In this document: positions 12,942-20,261 of the stretch, piece after piece | How positions within the stretch are numbered: the stretch's first letter is position 1 | How the letters are laid out: each line of letters opens with the position of its first letter | Assembly (NCBI RefSeq): GCF_013283785.1 | Contig: NZ_JABCPZ010000096.1 | Location: 1-37,283, forward strand | DNA from: Nonomuraea antri | Lineage (GTDB): Bacteria > Actinomycetota > Actinomycetes > Streptosporangiales > Streptosporangiaceae | Reading direction: 5' to 3' | Length of the DNA stretch: 37,283 bases | Notes under the pieces: model-generated | Databases searched by the model: none | Told to the model about the DNA's origin: nothing | Seen by the model: only the letters and a program-made list of their open reading frames with translations | Program-made: the position numbers and the translations under genes

Positions 12942-12987
12942 CCGCCCCACCTCCCTTGACCGGATTCATCACCGATCTTGCAGCCGC

Positions 12988-14004
12988 CTACTCCCGGCCC
13001 CGGCGGTCTTTGCCCCCGTTTTGCCGCCCGGCCACCCTGGTGTCGGTCACGCCCACCTCGGCCGCCCGCGCTTCAGCCATCTGCGCTTCGGCCGCCCGCG
13101 TTTCGGTCGCACGTTTTTCGGCCACCTGCGCGGCGGTCAGCACGAACGCGGCCAGCGCCCGCGAGCGCGCCCCTTCCGGCCAGGCCAGCACCACGGTCGT
13201 CGGCGGCGCGTCGGCCACCGGCACGCACACCAGATCCCGGCGCACCTGCTCACGCACCGACTCCGGCGCCACCGCCACCAGCCGGCCGAGCGCGACGAGC
13301 TGCATCAACCGCCCGGGCTCGACGTCGTCGTCGGGCCCCTCACGGTCGTGCCGTTCCCGGTCGTGCCGTTCACGGTCGGGCCGTTCACGGTCGGGCCGTT
13401 CCCGGTCGGGCCGCACGCGCGGCCAGCGCGGTGTCGGATCGCCGTCCAGGTCCGCCAGCCGCAGGAAGGGCCGCCCGGCCAGCCGATGATCGGCCGCCAG
13501 CACCGCCACGGCGCCCTCCACGACCAGCGGCTCGGTGTCGAACCCCGTCAGGTCCTCATGCGGGCTGTGCAGGAACGCCACGTCGGCGGTGCCGTCGCGG
13601 AGCAGCGCCGCCCGCTCCGCCACCCCGCACAGCGCGAGCTCCACCTCGACCGCGTCGGGATGCCCGGCGTAGGCCCGCAGGAGGTCGGGCAGCAGCCCGC
13701 CGTCGCCACCCGGCTTCACCGCCACCACCAGCCGCGGCTCGTCCAGCCCCGCCCTGCGGGTACGCACCGTCGCCGCCCGCACCGCGTCGAGCACCTTGGC
13801 CGCCTCCCTGGCCAACACCTCGCCGGCCGGTGTCAGGGCCAACCGGCGTCCCGACCGGTCGAACAGCGTCACCCCGAGCCGCCGCTCCAGCTTCTGGATG
13901 GCCCGCGACAGCGGCGGCTGCGCCATCCCCAGCCGCTCCGCCGCCCGTCCGAAATGCAGCTCCTCGGCGACGGCGGTGAAATAGGCCAGCTCACGCGTCT
14001 CCAT
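12988..14004 (-). CDS. LysR-family transcriptional regulator with internal and C-terminal pentapeptide repeats
   Basis: 338 residues, longer than the usual 290-310. The winged HTH at residues 1-60 is canonical (ELAYFTAVAEELHFGRAAERLGMAQPPLSRAIQKLE). The effector-binding domain starts at about 90 but is interrupted near 200-225 by about five copies of a five-residue unit of the type PDRER/HDRER. The C-terminal 45 residues are another degenerate five-residue repeat (AAEAR-like), probably helical. The start is the ATG at 14004, next to the HTH, with TACCCT six bases upstream and no Shine-Dalgarno. The gene diverges from the SDR gene with 70 bp between them, the classic arrangement for a LysR protein controlling its neighbour and itself. 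Effector unknown. Confidence 0.9.
   Translation of the reverse strand: METRELAYFTAVAEELHFGRAAERLGMAQPPLSRAIQKLERRLGVTLFDRSGRRLALTPAGEVLAREAAKVLDAVRAATVRTRRAGLDEPRLVVAVKPGGDGGLLPDLLRAYAGHPDAVEVELALCGVAERAALLRDGTADVAFLHSPHEDLTGFDTEPLVVEGAVAVLAADHRLAGRPFLRLADLDGDPTPRWPRVRPDRERPDRERPDRERHDRERHDREGPDDDVEPGRLMQLVALGRLVAVAPESVREQVRRDLVCVPVADAPPTTVVLAWPEGARSRALAAFVLTAAQVAEKRATETRAAEAQMAEARAAEVGVTDTRVAGRQNGGKDRRGRE
13030..13134. repeat. 15-bp degenerate tandem repeat, C-terminal tail of the LysR gene
   Basis: Seven consecutive 15-bp units (13030, 13045, 13060, 13075, 13090, 13105 and 13120) share the pattern GGYCRCCYGCGYTTC on the plus strand. Each encodes a pentapeptide of the type AAEAR, ATETR, AAEAQ or MAEAR. 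The period is a multiple of three, so the reading frame is kept. Confidence 0.75.
13343..13417. repeat. 15-bp tandem repeat inside the LysR effector domain
   Basis: Five adjacent 15-bp units start at 13343, 13358, 13373, 13388 and 13403. The first four read CGGTCGKGCCGTTCM on the plus strand; the fifth diverges at its end. They encode alternating PDRER and HDRER pentapeptides on the minus strand. The near identity of the units suggests recent slippage or unequal exchange. Confidence 0.85.
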
Positions 14005-14010
14005 ACCGTC

Positions 14011-14016
14011 AGGGTA
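14011..14016 (-). promoter_or_regulatory. -10 hexamer (TACCCT) of the LysR gene, leaderless type
   Basis: Reading leftward, TACCCT is followed by six bases and the ATG at 14004. It is overlapped by the left arm of the GGGTA-N8-TACCC inverted repeat, which would allow autorepression. Confidence 0.5.
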
Positions 14017-14029
14017 TGACCGCGTACCC
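14012..14029. promoter_or_regulatory. candidate LysR operator, GGGTA-N8-TACCC
   Basis: A perfect inverted repeat with 5-base arms and an 8-base spacer, 18 bp in total, lies in the 70-bp gap between the divergent LysR and SDR genes. LysR regulators typically bind imperfect dyads of about this size in such gaps. The T and A bases are ten apart rather than the textbook eleven. Confidence 0.5.
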
Positions 14030-14074
14030 AGCCGGTGTTGGCCGCGACAGCCGCGCCGATGATGGGCTTCGATC

Positions 14075-14812
14075 ATGGACAACTCCACGATCGCCCTGAT
14101 CACCGGGGCCACCAGGGGCATCGGCTTCGCTGTGGCCGCCGGGCTCGCCGCCGCGGGCGCGACCGTCGTGCTCGGCGCGCGCGACCCGGACGACGGCCGC
14201 GCCGCCGCCGCCAGGATCGGCTCAGCCGCCCACCCGGTCGAGCTCGACGTCACCGACCCCGCCACCGTCACCGCGGCCGCCGCCCACATGGCCGAGCGCT
14301 TCGGCCGCCTGGACGTACTGGTCAACAACGCCGGCATCTCCGGCCACGACCCGGCCCGTGAGACCCCGCCGAGCAGGACGCCCGCCGACCTGGTCCGCGC
14401 CGTGTTCGAGACCAACGTCATCGGCGTGCTCACCGTCACCAACGCGCTGCTGCCCCTGCTCAGACGCGCACCGGCGGCCCGCGTCGTGAACGTCTCCAGC
14501 GGCGTCGGCTCGCTGGCGCACCACAGCGACCCCGGCCACTACCTGTCGGCCCTGCCCGCCCAGGCCGCCTACCCGCCGTCGAAGACCGCGCTGAACGCGC
14601 TGACCGTGCAGTACGCCAAGGAGCTGCGCCCGGACGGAATCCTGGTCAACGCCGCGGCGCCCGGGGCCTGCGCCACGGACTTCACCAAGGACCTGCCGTT
14701 CCCGATCACCAGGACGGCCGAGGACGGCGCGGCGATCATCATCCGCCTGGTCACCCTCCCGCCTGACGGCCCGACCGGCGGCTTCTTCGACGACGCGGGA
14801 CCGGTGCCCTGA
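14075..14812 (+). CDS. short-chain dehydrogenase/reductase
   Basis: 245 residues, the classical SDR size. The cofactor motif TGATRGIG is at about residues 10-17. LVNNAGISG sits near 87, the catalytic serine in VVNVSSGVGS near 140, and the YPPSK motif supplies Tyr and Lys near 169-173. GARDPDDGR after the second strand, with Arg at the usual phosphate-recognition spot, suggests NADPH rather than NADH. The insertion between the Ser and Tyr motifs resembles carbonyl-reductase-like SDRs. The substrate is unknown. The gene is probably controlled by the divergent LysR gene. The ATG at 14075 has no clear Shine-Dalgarno, and the hexamer TGGGCT six bases upstream is a weak version of the leaderless pattern seen elsewhere here. 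Confidence 0.9.
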   Translation: MDNSTIALITGATRGIGFAVAAGLAAAGATVVLGARDPDDGRAAAARIGSAAHPVELDVTDPATVTAAAAHMAERFGRLDVLVNNAGISGHDPARETPPSRTPADLVRAVFETNVIGVLTVTNALLPLLRRAPAARVVNVSSGVGSLAHHSDPGHYLSALPAQAAYPPSKTALNALTVQYAKELRPDGILVNAAAPGACATDFTKDLPFPITRTAEDGAAIIIRLVTLPPDGPTGGFFDDAGPVP

Positions 14813-14818
14813 TAGGGG

Positions 14819-15408
14819 TCAGTATTTGGCGCCGACGTGAGCGTCGAGCAATTCGACGGCCTCCCGCCTGGCCACCGACAGCTCGTTGCGGTTGTTGTAG
14901 CGCCAGGCGACTCCGAGCAGGTCGAGCCCCTGACCGCAGAGCGCGAGAATGTCGGCGGATTCGTTCTTGAACATGTAGCGGGGCTGCCAGTCCGCGAGCT
15001 TGATCTCACGGGTGTGCTTCATGCCCGGGCCATGCTGGGGGAACAAGCACGGCCAATGCGTGGAGTAGCTCTTGACCTCCGTGCAGCCTCGGCGCCGGCG
15101 GCGGCTCACCGACGAGGCCGGCATGACGCCCGCCATCACGGCTGCGGCTTCCTCGATCAGCCCGGGATAGGCGTCACCGCAGAAGAGTGAGAGCTGGAAC
15201 ACGTCGTTCCTGCAGCGGACGATGTGTCCGTCTCCCAGGTAGAGCCCGAGCAGGTGGGCGTAGGCGACGTCGTCGAGCGGGCGGCCGTGGCAGCGAGGAC
15301 AGGCACGACCGCGCCCATGGAGACACCGCACAGCGCGGCGACCTCCCGGTCGATCAGCCCTTGGGCCGACAGGCGGAGGGCACGGGCCACCGTTTCGCGC
15401 GAGTGCAT
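14819..15408 (-). pseudogene. decayed HTH / LAGLIDADG-like protein gene
   Basis: Two overlapping minus-strand reading frames make one ancestral protein. The first (from the ATG at 15408) has an HTH: HSRETVARALRLSAQG and DREVAALCGVSMGAV. It then runs into nonsense-like sequence. The second frame carries the rest: a CPRC zinc-type knuckle (ACPRCHG), one LAGLIDADG-like motif (LLGLYLGDGHI), then THWPCLFPQHGPGMKH and PRYMFKNESADI, to a stop at 14819. From memory, intact actinobacterial homologues carry a linker between the HTH and the CPRC, and a second LLRGLIHSDGC-type motif between the IxLxxWQ and PRYxF segments. Here WQ is joined directly to PRYMF. I infer a frameshift/deletion near 15300-15330 and an in-frame deletion near 14985. 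The second frame (GTG at 15331) could still be expressed as a 170-residue remnant. Confidence 0.7.
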
Positions 15409-15452
15409 GAGATCAGTGTGGCGAGTGCCACCGACAGTCTCGAGTCGATCGG

Positions 15453-15535
15453 TGCCGGAAGCGGGATTCGAACCCGCACGCCCTCTCGAGCAGACGCTTT
15501 TGAGGCGTCCATGTCTGCCATTCCATCATTCCGGC
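15453..15535 (-). tRNA. tRNA-Leu (anticodon CAA)
   Basis: Reading leftward, acceptor arm GCCGGAA pairs with TTCCGGC and is followed by discriminator A. The T arm is GCGGG-TTCGAAT-CCCGC. The anticodon stem is GACGC/GCGTC around loop CTCAAAA, which gives anticodon CAA (bases 15502-15500) reading the UUG codon. A 15-base variable arm makes it class II, as expected for leucine. The 3' CCA is not encoded (next bases CCG). The length is 83 nt. It is not the bldA-type UUA reader. Confidence 0.95.
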
Positions 15536-15630
15536 CGAATTTCCGGACTTGTCCGGATCTTTTGGAACACCCTACCGCCCAGGAGGGAACGGGCCGGGTG
15601 CCAGCGTGGATCTAATCTACCGGACATCTG

Positions 15631-15636
15631 TACTCT
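15631..15636 (+). promoter_or_regulatory. -10 hexamer (TACTCT) of pdtaR, leaderless type
   Basis: TACTCT is followed by seven bases and the GTG at 15644. No Shine-Dalgarno is visible before this start. The -35 region (TGGATC) is a poor match. Confidence 0.5.
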
Positions 15637-15643
15637 TCTGCTC

Positions 15644-16228
15644 GTGAGTACGCAGCGGCGAGTGGTGATCGCGGAAGACGAGGCGCTGATCCGCCTCGAT
15701 CTCAAGGAGATGCTCCAGGAGGACGGCTACGTCGTCGTGGGCGAGGCCGGTGACGGTGAGCAGGCGATCAGGCTGGCCGCCGAGCTGAGGCCCGACCTGG
15801 TGATCCTGGATGTGAAGATGCCAGTGCTCGACGGCATCTCGGCGGCCGAGCGGATCGTGGCCGACCGCATCGCGCCGTGCCTCATCCTGACCGCCTTCTC
15901 CCAGCGTGATCTGGTCGAGCGGGCCAGGGACGCCGGGGCGATGGCCTACCTGGTCAAGCCGTTCACGAAGGCCGACCTGGTGCCGGCGATCGAGATGGCG
16001 GTCAGCAGGCACGAGGAGATGGTGGCGCTGGCCTCGGAGGTGTCCAGCCTGTCGGAGCGGCTGGAGACCAGGAAGCTGGTCGAGCGGGCCAAGGGTCAGT
16101 TGATGTCTCAGCACGGCTGGAGCGAGCCGCAGGCGTTCCGGTGGATCCAGAAGGCGTCGATGGACCGGCGGCTGAGCATGCGGGAGGTTGCTCAGATCGT
16201 TATAGACGACGCGGCCGAGCGGGCGTGA
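15644..16228 (+). CDS. pdtaR: ANTAR-domain response regulator (PdtaR-like)
   Basis: 194 residues. The receiver domain has the acidic pair Glu11-Asp12 (IAEDEALIR), phospho-acceptor Asp56 (VILDVKMP), Thr83 (ILTAF) and Lys105 (VKPF), all canonical. The C-terminal ANTAR domain (about 135-190) reads LVERAKGQLMSQHGWSEPQAF and RRLSMREVAQIVI. ANTAR domains bind paired RNA hexaloop stem-loops and act as antiterminators. The match is to the Mycobacterium PdtaR/Rv1626 type, which partners with a PdtaS-like kinase not in this window. The GTG at 15644 is chosen because it gives the standard N-terminus VSTQRRVVIAEDE. The gene stands alone between tRNA-Leu and the first binding-protein gene. Confidence 0.93.
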   Translation: MSTQRRVVIAEDEALIRLDLKEMLQEDGYVVVGEAGDGEQAIRLAAELRPDLVILDVKMPVLDGISAAERIVADRIAPCLILTAFSQRDLVERARDAGAMAYLVKPFTKADLVPAIEMAVSRHEEMVALASEVSSLSERLETRKLVERAKGQLMSQHGWSEPQAFRWIQKASMDRRLSMREVAQIVIDDAAERA

Positions 16229-16267
16229 AAAAGCCCATTATCAGCTGATTCGCCCCCGTGGGTTGTG

Positions 16268-16297
16268 AGCCGGTCACGACTAGGCATCCAACCGGCT
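16268..16297 (+). other. hairpin in the pdtaR-SBP1 gap
   Basis: AGCCGGT pairs perfectly with ACCGGCT around a 16-base loop, and a G-U pair can extend it. It lies 40 bases after the pdtaR stop and 80 before the first binding-protein gene. It could be a weak terminator or part of a leader. A second hairpin, GCGGAC-GGAGA-GTCCGC, follows at 16339-16355, shortly before the Shine-Dalgarno. Confidence 0.4.
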
Positions 16298-16376
16298 TCG
16301 GGTTCTGGCGGCGCAGGCGTCCCGACGCATGCTGATGGGCGGACGGAGAGTCCGCTCATTGAACGGAGACGCTTCG

Positions 16377-17663
16377 ATGATCCGTAATTCCCGCGCGCTG
16401 GTCGCCGCTACCGCTGCGTGCCTGGCGCTGGCGGCGTGTAACAGCGGGGGCACGACCCCGGGCGCCACGGGGTCCGCCTCCGTGCAGCCGCCGCAGCAGT
16501 CCGCCGCCCAGGGCGACAGCACACTGAAGATAGGCACGGTCCTGCCGCAGACGGGCTCGCTGGCGTATCTGGGGCCACCCATGTTCACCGGCGTGGACCT
16601 GGCGCTGAAGGAGATCAACGAGGCCGGCGGCGTACTTGGCAAGCCGGTCGAGAAGTTCGACACCGACTCGGGCGACACCACCACCAACATCGCCTCGCAG
16701 TCGGTGGACAAGTTGCTGGCGCAGAAGGCCGACGCCATCGTGGGCGCGGCCTCCTCGTCGGTGTCGGAGTCGGTGATCGACAAGATCACGGGTGCCGGGG
16801 TGCTGCATTTCTCGCCGGCCAACACCTCCGACAAGTTCACCACGATCAACGACAGAGGGCTGTACTTCCGCACCTCGCCGCCGGACAAGCTTCAGGGGCG
16901 GGTCCTGGGTGACCTGGTGGTGACCGATGGCAACGACACCATCGGCATCCTGGCCATGCAGGACTCTTATGGTTCCGGACTGGCCGACCAGGTGACCCAG
17001 ACCGCCGAGGCCGGTGGCGCCGAGGTGGTCGAGCGGGTCGACTACGACCCGAAGGCGGCCGATTTCTCCGCCGACGTCTCCAAGCTCAAGGCGAAGAATC
17101 CGAAGGCGATCGTGCTGATCGGGTTCGAGGAGACCGCCAAGGTGGTGCAGGAGCTCGTCAAGCAGGGGCTGACGGCCGACAAGCACAAGTGGTACATGGT
17201 GGACGGCAACACCTCCAACACCAACTACCTGAAGATGCCCAAGGGCACGCTGACCGGCGTCAAGGGCACCGTGCCCGGCGCGGCGGCGCCCGCGGCGTTC
17301 CAGAAGCGGCTGCTGGAGGTGCGGGAGGACCTGGCCGAGTACACCTACGCGGCCGAGTCGTACGACGCGGTGACGCTGATCGCGCTGGCCACCGAGGCGG
17401 CCAAGTCCGATGCCGGCACCGCGATCGCCGGCAAGCTCGTCGAGGTCAGCAAGGGCGGCGAGAAGTGTGACGGCTTCAAGGCCTGCGTCGATCTGCTCAA
17501 GGCGGGCAAGGACATCGACTACGACGGCGTGAGCGGCCCGGTCGACTTCAACGACGTGGGCGACCCGACGGTGGCCACCATCGGCGTCTACCTGTACGGC
17601 GAGGACAACAAGTTCAACGCCGCCAAGGCGCTCGAATATCGCCAGGGCAACATCACCGGCTAG
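16377..17663 (+). CDS. branched-chain amino acid-type ABC transporter substrate-binding lipoprotein 1
   Basis: 428 residues. The signal MIRNSRALVAATAACLALAAC gives a lipid-modified Cys21. The mature part is a Leu/Ile/Val-type periplasmic-binding fold: LKIGTVLPQTGSLAYLGPP opens lobe 1, and DTDSGDTTTN, VGAASSSVSESVIDKI and GILAMQDSYGSGLADQV are typical type I binding-protein segments. It should deliver a ligand, probably an amino acid or related compound, to the LivHMFG transporter encoded 5 kb away on the other strand. The ATG at 16377 has GGAG eight bases upstream. By eye it is closer to the third copy than to the second. DTDSGDTTTNIASQSVDKLL is identical in copies 1 and 3 and changed in copy 2. 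Confidence 0.93.
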   Translation: MIRNSRALVAATAACLALAACNSGGTTPGATGSASVQPPQQSAAQGDSTLKIGTVLPQTGSLAYLGPPMFTGVDLALKEINEAGGVLGKPVEKFDTDSGDTTTNIASQSVDKLLAQKADAIVGAASSSVSESVIDKITGAGVLHFSPANTSDKFTTINDRGLYFRTSPPDKLQGRVLGDLVVTDGNDTIGILAMQDSYGSGLADQVTQTAEAGGAEVVERVDYDPKAADFSADVSKLKAKNPKAIVLIGFEETAKVVQELVKQGLTADKHKWYMVDGNTSNTNYLKMPKGTLTGVKGTVPGAAAPAAFQKRLLEVREDLAEYTYAAESYDAVTLIALATEAAKSDAGTAIAGKLVEVSKGGEKCDGFKACVDLLKAGKDIDYDGVSGPVDFNDVGDPTVATIGVYLYGEDNKFNAAKALEYRQGNITG

Positions 17664-17716
17664 CCCCATCCCACATTGTGGACATTCCTCCTCCGGTCTC
17701 ATCTCATTTCGGGATC

Positions 17717-17734
17717 GGGGGAGATCCTTTTATG
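17717..17734 (+). other. vestigial copy of a binding-protein ribosome-binding site and start codon
   Basis: The 17 bases at 17718-17734 (GGGGAGATCCTTTTATG) match 15 of 17 bases of the true Shine-Dalgarno/start of the second binding-protein gene at 17892-17908 (GGGGAGACCTTTTTATG). After this relic ATG the frame stops after four codons (ATG GCG TGG CCG TAA). It looks like the leftover of an earlier duplicated gene start. Confidence 0.5.
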
Positions 17735-17859
17735 GCGTGGCCGTAACTCTCATGAAACGTTCCATTACCCAGGGTGATTGGGACATTACGAATCAGCATA
17801 AAAGACCGGTAAGAACCCCACATCTCTCCCCGGGAGGGGCATGCTGAGCTCGTGAAACG

Positions 17860-17885
17860 CAGCGAGGGAGATCGTTCCCTCGTTG
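17860..17885 (+). promoter_or_regulatory. leader hairpin before the second binding-protein gene
   Basis: A 10-bp stem with one G-U pair (17860-17869 with 17876-17885) encloses the loop GATCGT and ends five bases before the Shine-Dalgarno AGGGGAG. Such a placement can affect mRNA stability or translation. The loop is six bases, the size used by ANTAR targets, but only one stem is seen. Confidence 0.45.
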
Positions 17886-17905
17886 AGATAAGGGGAGACC
17901 TTTTT

Positions 17906-19219
17906 ATGATCCGCATTGCTCCAGCGGGACGCATGCTGGCCGTCGCGGCCGCGGCGAGCCTGGCCCTGACGGCCTGTGGCGGTGGCGGCGGCGACACCAC
18001 CGCCTCGCAGAGTTCCGCGCCCGCCGCGGCGTCCTCGTCGGCGGCCCCGGCGACCAGTGGGGCGGCGAAGGGCGACGGCACCCTGACGATCGGCAGCCTG
18101 CTGCCGCAGACCGGTTCGCTGGCGTTCCTCGGCCCGCCCATGTTCGCGGGCGTCGACACGGCGGTCAAGGAGATCAACGACGCCGGCGGCGTGCTCGGCA
18201 AGCCGGTCACCAAGATCCACACCGACTCCGGTGACACCACCACCAACCTGGCCGCCCAGGGGGTCGACAAGCTGCTCGGCCAGAAGGCCGACGCCATCAT
18301 CGGCGCCGCGTCCTCCTCGGTGTCGAAGTCGGTGATCGACAAGGTCACGGGCGCGGGCGTGGTGCAGTTCTCGCCGTCCAACACCGCCGACGAGTTCTCC
18401 ACCATCAAGGACAACGGCCTCTACTTCCGCACCGCGCCGCCGGACAAGCTGCAGGGCCGCGTGCTCGGCGACCTGGTGGTGGCCGACGGCAACGACACGG
18501 TCGGCATCCTGGCCATGCAGGACTCGTACGGCACCGGCCTGGCCGACCAGATCGCCAAGACCGTCCAGGACGGCGGCGGCGAGGTCGTCGAGCGGGTCGA
18601 CTACGACCCCAAGGCGGCCGACTTCTCCGCGGACGTGGCCAAGATCAAGGCGAAGAACCCGAAGGCGATCGTGCTGATCGGCTTCGAGGAGGGCGCCAAG
18701 GTCATCCAGGAGCTGGTCAAGCAGAGCCTGACCTCCGACAAGGTCAAGTGGTACATGGTGGACGGCAACATGTCGAACACCAACTACCTGAAGATGCCCA
18801 AGGGCACCTTCACCGGCGTCAAGGGCACCATCCCCGGCGCCGAGGCCCCCGGCCCCTTCCGTGAGCAGCTGGCCAAGGTCGCCCCCGACCTGAAGGACTT
18901 CACTTACGCGGCCGAGTCGTACGACGCCACCATCCTGACCGCCCTGGCGGCCGAGGCGGCCAAGGACGACAGCGGCGCCTCGATCGCGGCCAAGCTCTCC
19001 GAGGTGAGCAAGGGCGGCGAGAAGTGCAAGAGCTTCAAGGAGTGCGCGGACCTGCTCAAGGCGGGCAAGGACATCGACTACGACGGTGTCAGCGGCCCGA
19101 TCGAGTTCAACGAGGCCGGTGACCCCGCCACCGCCACGATCGGCGTCTACCAGTACGGCGAGGACAACACCTACGCCGCCAAGGCGCTGGAGTACCGCAC
19201 CGGCAGCATCGACGGCTAA
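17906..19219 (+). CDS. branched-chain amino acid-type ABC transporter substrate-binding lipoprotein 2
   Basis: 437 residues. The signal MIRIAPAGRMLAVAAAASLALTAC gives lipid-modified Cys24, followed by a Gly/Ser/Ala linker. The mature region parallels copies 1 and 3 throughout (LTIGSLLPQTGSLAFLGPP, GILAMQDSYGTGLADQI, KWYMVDGNMSNTNYLKMPKG). It has its own substitutions near the expected ligand site, such as IHTDSGDTTTNLAAQGVDKLL and FRTAPPDK, so its ligand preference may differ. The Shine-Dalgarno AGGGGAG lies nine bases before the ATG. A 242-bp gap with a hairpin precedes it, suggesting independent control from copy 1. Its stop is only 5 bp from the stop of the convergent lipoprotein gene. Confidence 0.93.
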   Translation: MIRIAPAGRMLAVAAAASLALTACGGGGGDTTASQSSAPAAASSSAAPATSGAAKGDGTLTIGSLLPQTGSLAFLGPPMFAGVDTAVKEINDAGGVLGKPVTKIHTDSGDTTTNLAAQGVDKLLGQKADAIIGAASSSVSKSVIDKVTGAGVVQFSPSNTADEFSTIKDNGLYFRTAPPDKLQGRVLGDLVVADGNDTVGILAMQDSYGTGLADQIAKTVQDGGGEVVERVDYDPKAADFSADVAKIKAKNPKAIVLIGFEEGAKVIQELVKQSLTSDKVKWYMVDGNMSNTNYLKMPKGTFTGVKGTIPGAEAPGPFREQLAKVAPDLKDFTYAAESYDATILTALAAEAAKDDSGASIAAKLSEVSKGGEKCKSFKECADLLKAGKDIDYDGVSGPIEFNEAGDPATATIGVYQYGEDNTYAAKALEYRTGSIDG

Positions 19220-19224
19220 GCGGC

Positions 19225-20073
19225 TCAGCCGCCCAGGCCGCAGACCTCCTGCGCGTAGCGCAGGAACCGGTCCTGCATCGGCTTGGGCGGCACCACGATG
19301 ATCACCCGTTCCTCGCCCCCGTCCACGCTCGCCCGGACGGGGAACAGGAAGGCCTTCTTGGCCTCGGCGAACGCGTGGCCGTCGCATCGGCCTGGCGACA
19401 GCTCCATCGGCAGCTCCGCCCGCTGCTCGGCCGCCCCCAGTTCCACCAGGGGGCGGCTTTTCGCGTCCGGGGTCACGATGTAGTGGGTGGTGCCGCCCAC
19501 CTCGTTGACGGCCACCGTGCCCGCGCCGCGCCTGGTCAGCACCAGGTTGCCGCGCATGGCTTTGCCGACCCGCGTCCACTCCGCGCCGAACTCGATGGTG
19601 GCGGCCTGCTTGATCAGGTACGCCGCGCACTCGTCGCGCAGCAGCCTGCTCAGCAGCGGGTCGGGGTGCGGCACCGGGAAGACGACCTTGCGCGGCGCGC
19701 CGCCGTCCGTGCTGAGATGGGCCACCACCGTCGCCGCCTGGAGCTCGGGCAGCCCCTGCGGCGAGCACCTGGCCGCGCCGTACTTGATGGGCAGGTCGGT
19801 CCTGGGCGTGCGGCCGATGATCGCGTCGGCCCGCTGCGGCGGGAGGGTTTCGAAGGACGGCGTGATCAGCTGAAGGTCGGCGAAATGCACCGGCTTGTCG
19901 CCGGTATTGGTGACGGCCACTTGCAACTGGTGCACCGGTTCGTCGGAACGCCATTGGTGCAGCGCGACCGATACCCCGGGCGGCGGGTTCACCGGGGGCG
20001 GCGAAGGCTGCGCCGCGGCGCCGCAACCCGTGATCGAGACCACCATGACAAATGTGACCGTAATACGCCTCAC
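19225..20073 (-). CDS. hypothetical secreted lipoprotein
   Basis: 282 residues, family not recognised. MRRITVTFVMVVSITGC is a short lipoprotein signal with Cys17, followed by a proline-rich linker (PSPPPVNPPPG). The mature part is mostly predicted beta: VALHQWRSDEPVHQLQVAVTNTGDKPVHF looks like a DUF4352/FixG-like immunoglobulin-type strand pattern. Several cysteines (in RCSPQG, RDECAAY, GRCDGH and EVCGLGG) could form disulfides. It sits between binding-protein genes 2 and 3 but on the opposite strand, with nothing tying it to transport apart from location. The GTG start has no Shine-Dalgarno but has TAATGT six bases upstream. Confidence 0.8.
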   Translation of the reverse strand: MRRITVTFVMVVSITGCGAAAQPSPPPVNPPPGVSVALHQWRSDEPVHQLQVAVTNTGDKPVHFADLQLITPSFETLPPQRADAIIGRTPRTDLPIKYGAARCSPQGLPELQAATVVAHLSTDGGAPRKVVFPVPHPDPLLSRLLRDECAAYLIKQAATIEFGAEWTRVGKAMRGNLVLTRRGAGTVAVNEVGGTTHYIVTPDAKSRPLVELGAAEQRAELPMELSPGRCDGHAFAEAKKAFLFPVRASVDGGEERVIIVVPPKPMQDRFLRYAQEVCGLGG

Positions 20074-20079
20074 GAGAGC

Positions 20080-20085
20080 ACATTA
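20080..20085 (-). promoter_or_regulatory. -10 hexamer (TAATGT) of the 282-residue lipoprotein gene, leaderless type
   Basis: Reading leftward, TAATGT is followed by six bases and the GTG at 20073. TTACGG lies 17 bases further upstream as a possible -35. Confidence 0.55.
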
Positions 20086-20261
20086 GGCGTGCTTCCCCAG
20101 GTCCGTAAGTTGAGGACTGATTACGACTCCGCATCCAAGTGCCGACAGTTCAACACCGGACCTGGTTGGAACACGCGGCGATTTTGTACGTTTCCGTCAT
20201 TCGATCGGGAACGCTCGGCGGCTGCTGACGGATCCCGGCCTGGAGATGAAGGAGACACTTC

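Noticed and set aside
13030..13417. CRISPR-like array
   Set aside because: The repeats are contiguous, without spacers, keep the LysR reading frame and have no cas genes near.
15453..15535. tRNA-Leu as the bldA-type UUA reader
   Set aside because: The anticodon is CAA, which reads UUG, not UAA.
15453..15535. Integrated element with duplicated tRNA 3' end (att site)
   Set aside because: I could not find a second copy of the tRNA 3' end in the window, nor any integrase gene. Only the decayed HTH/LAGLIDADG-like gene is adjacent.
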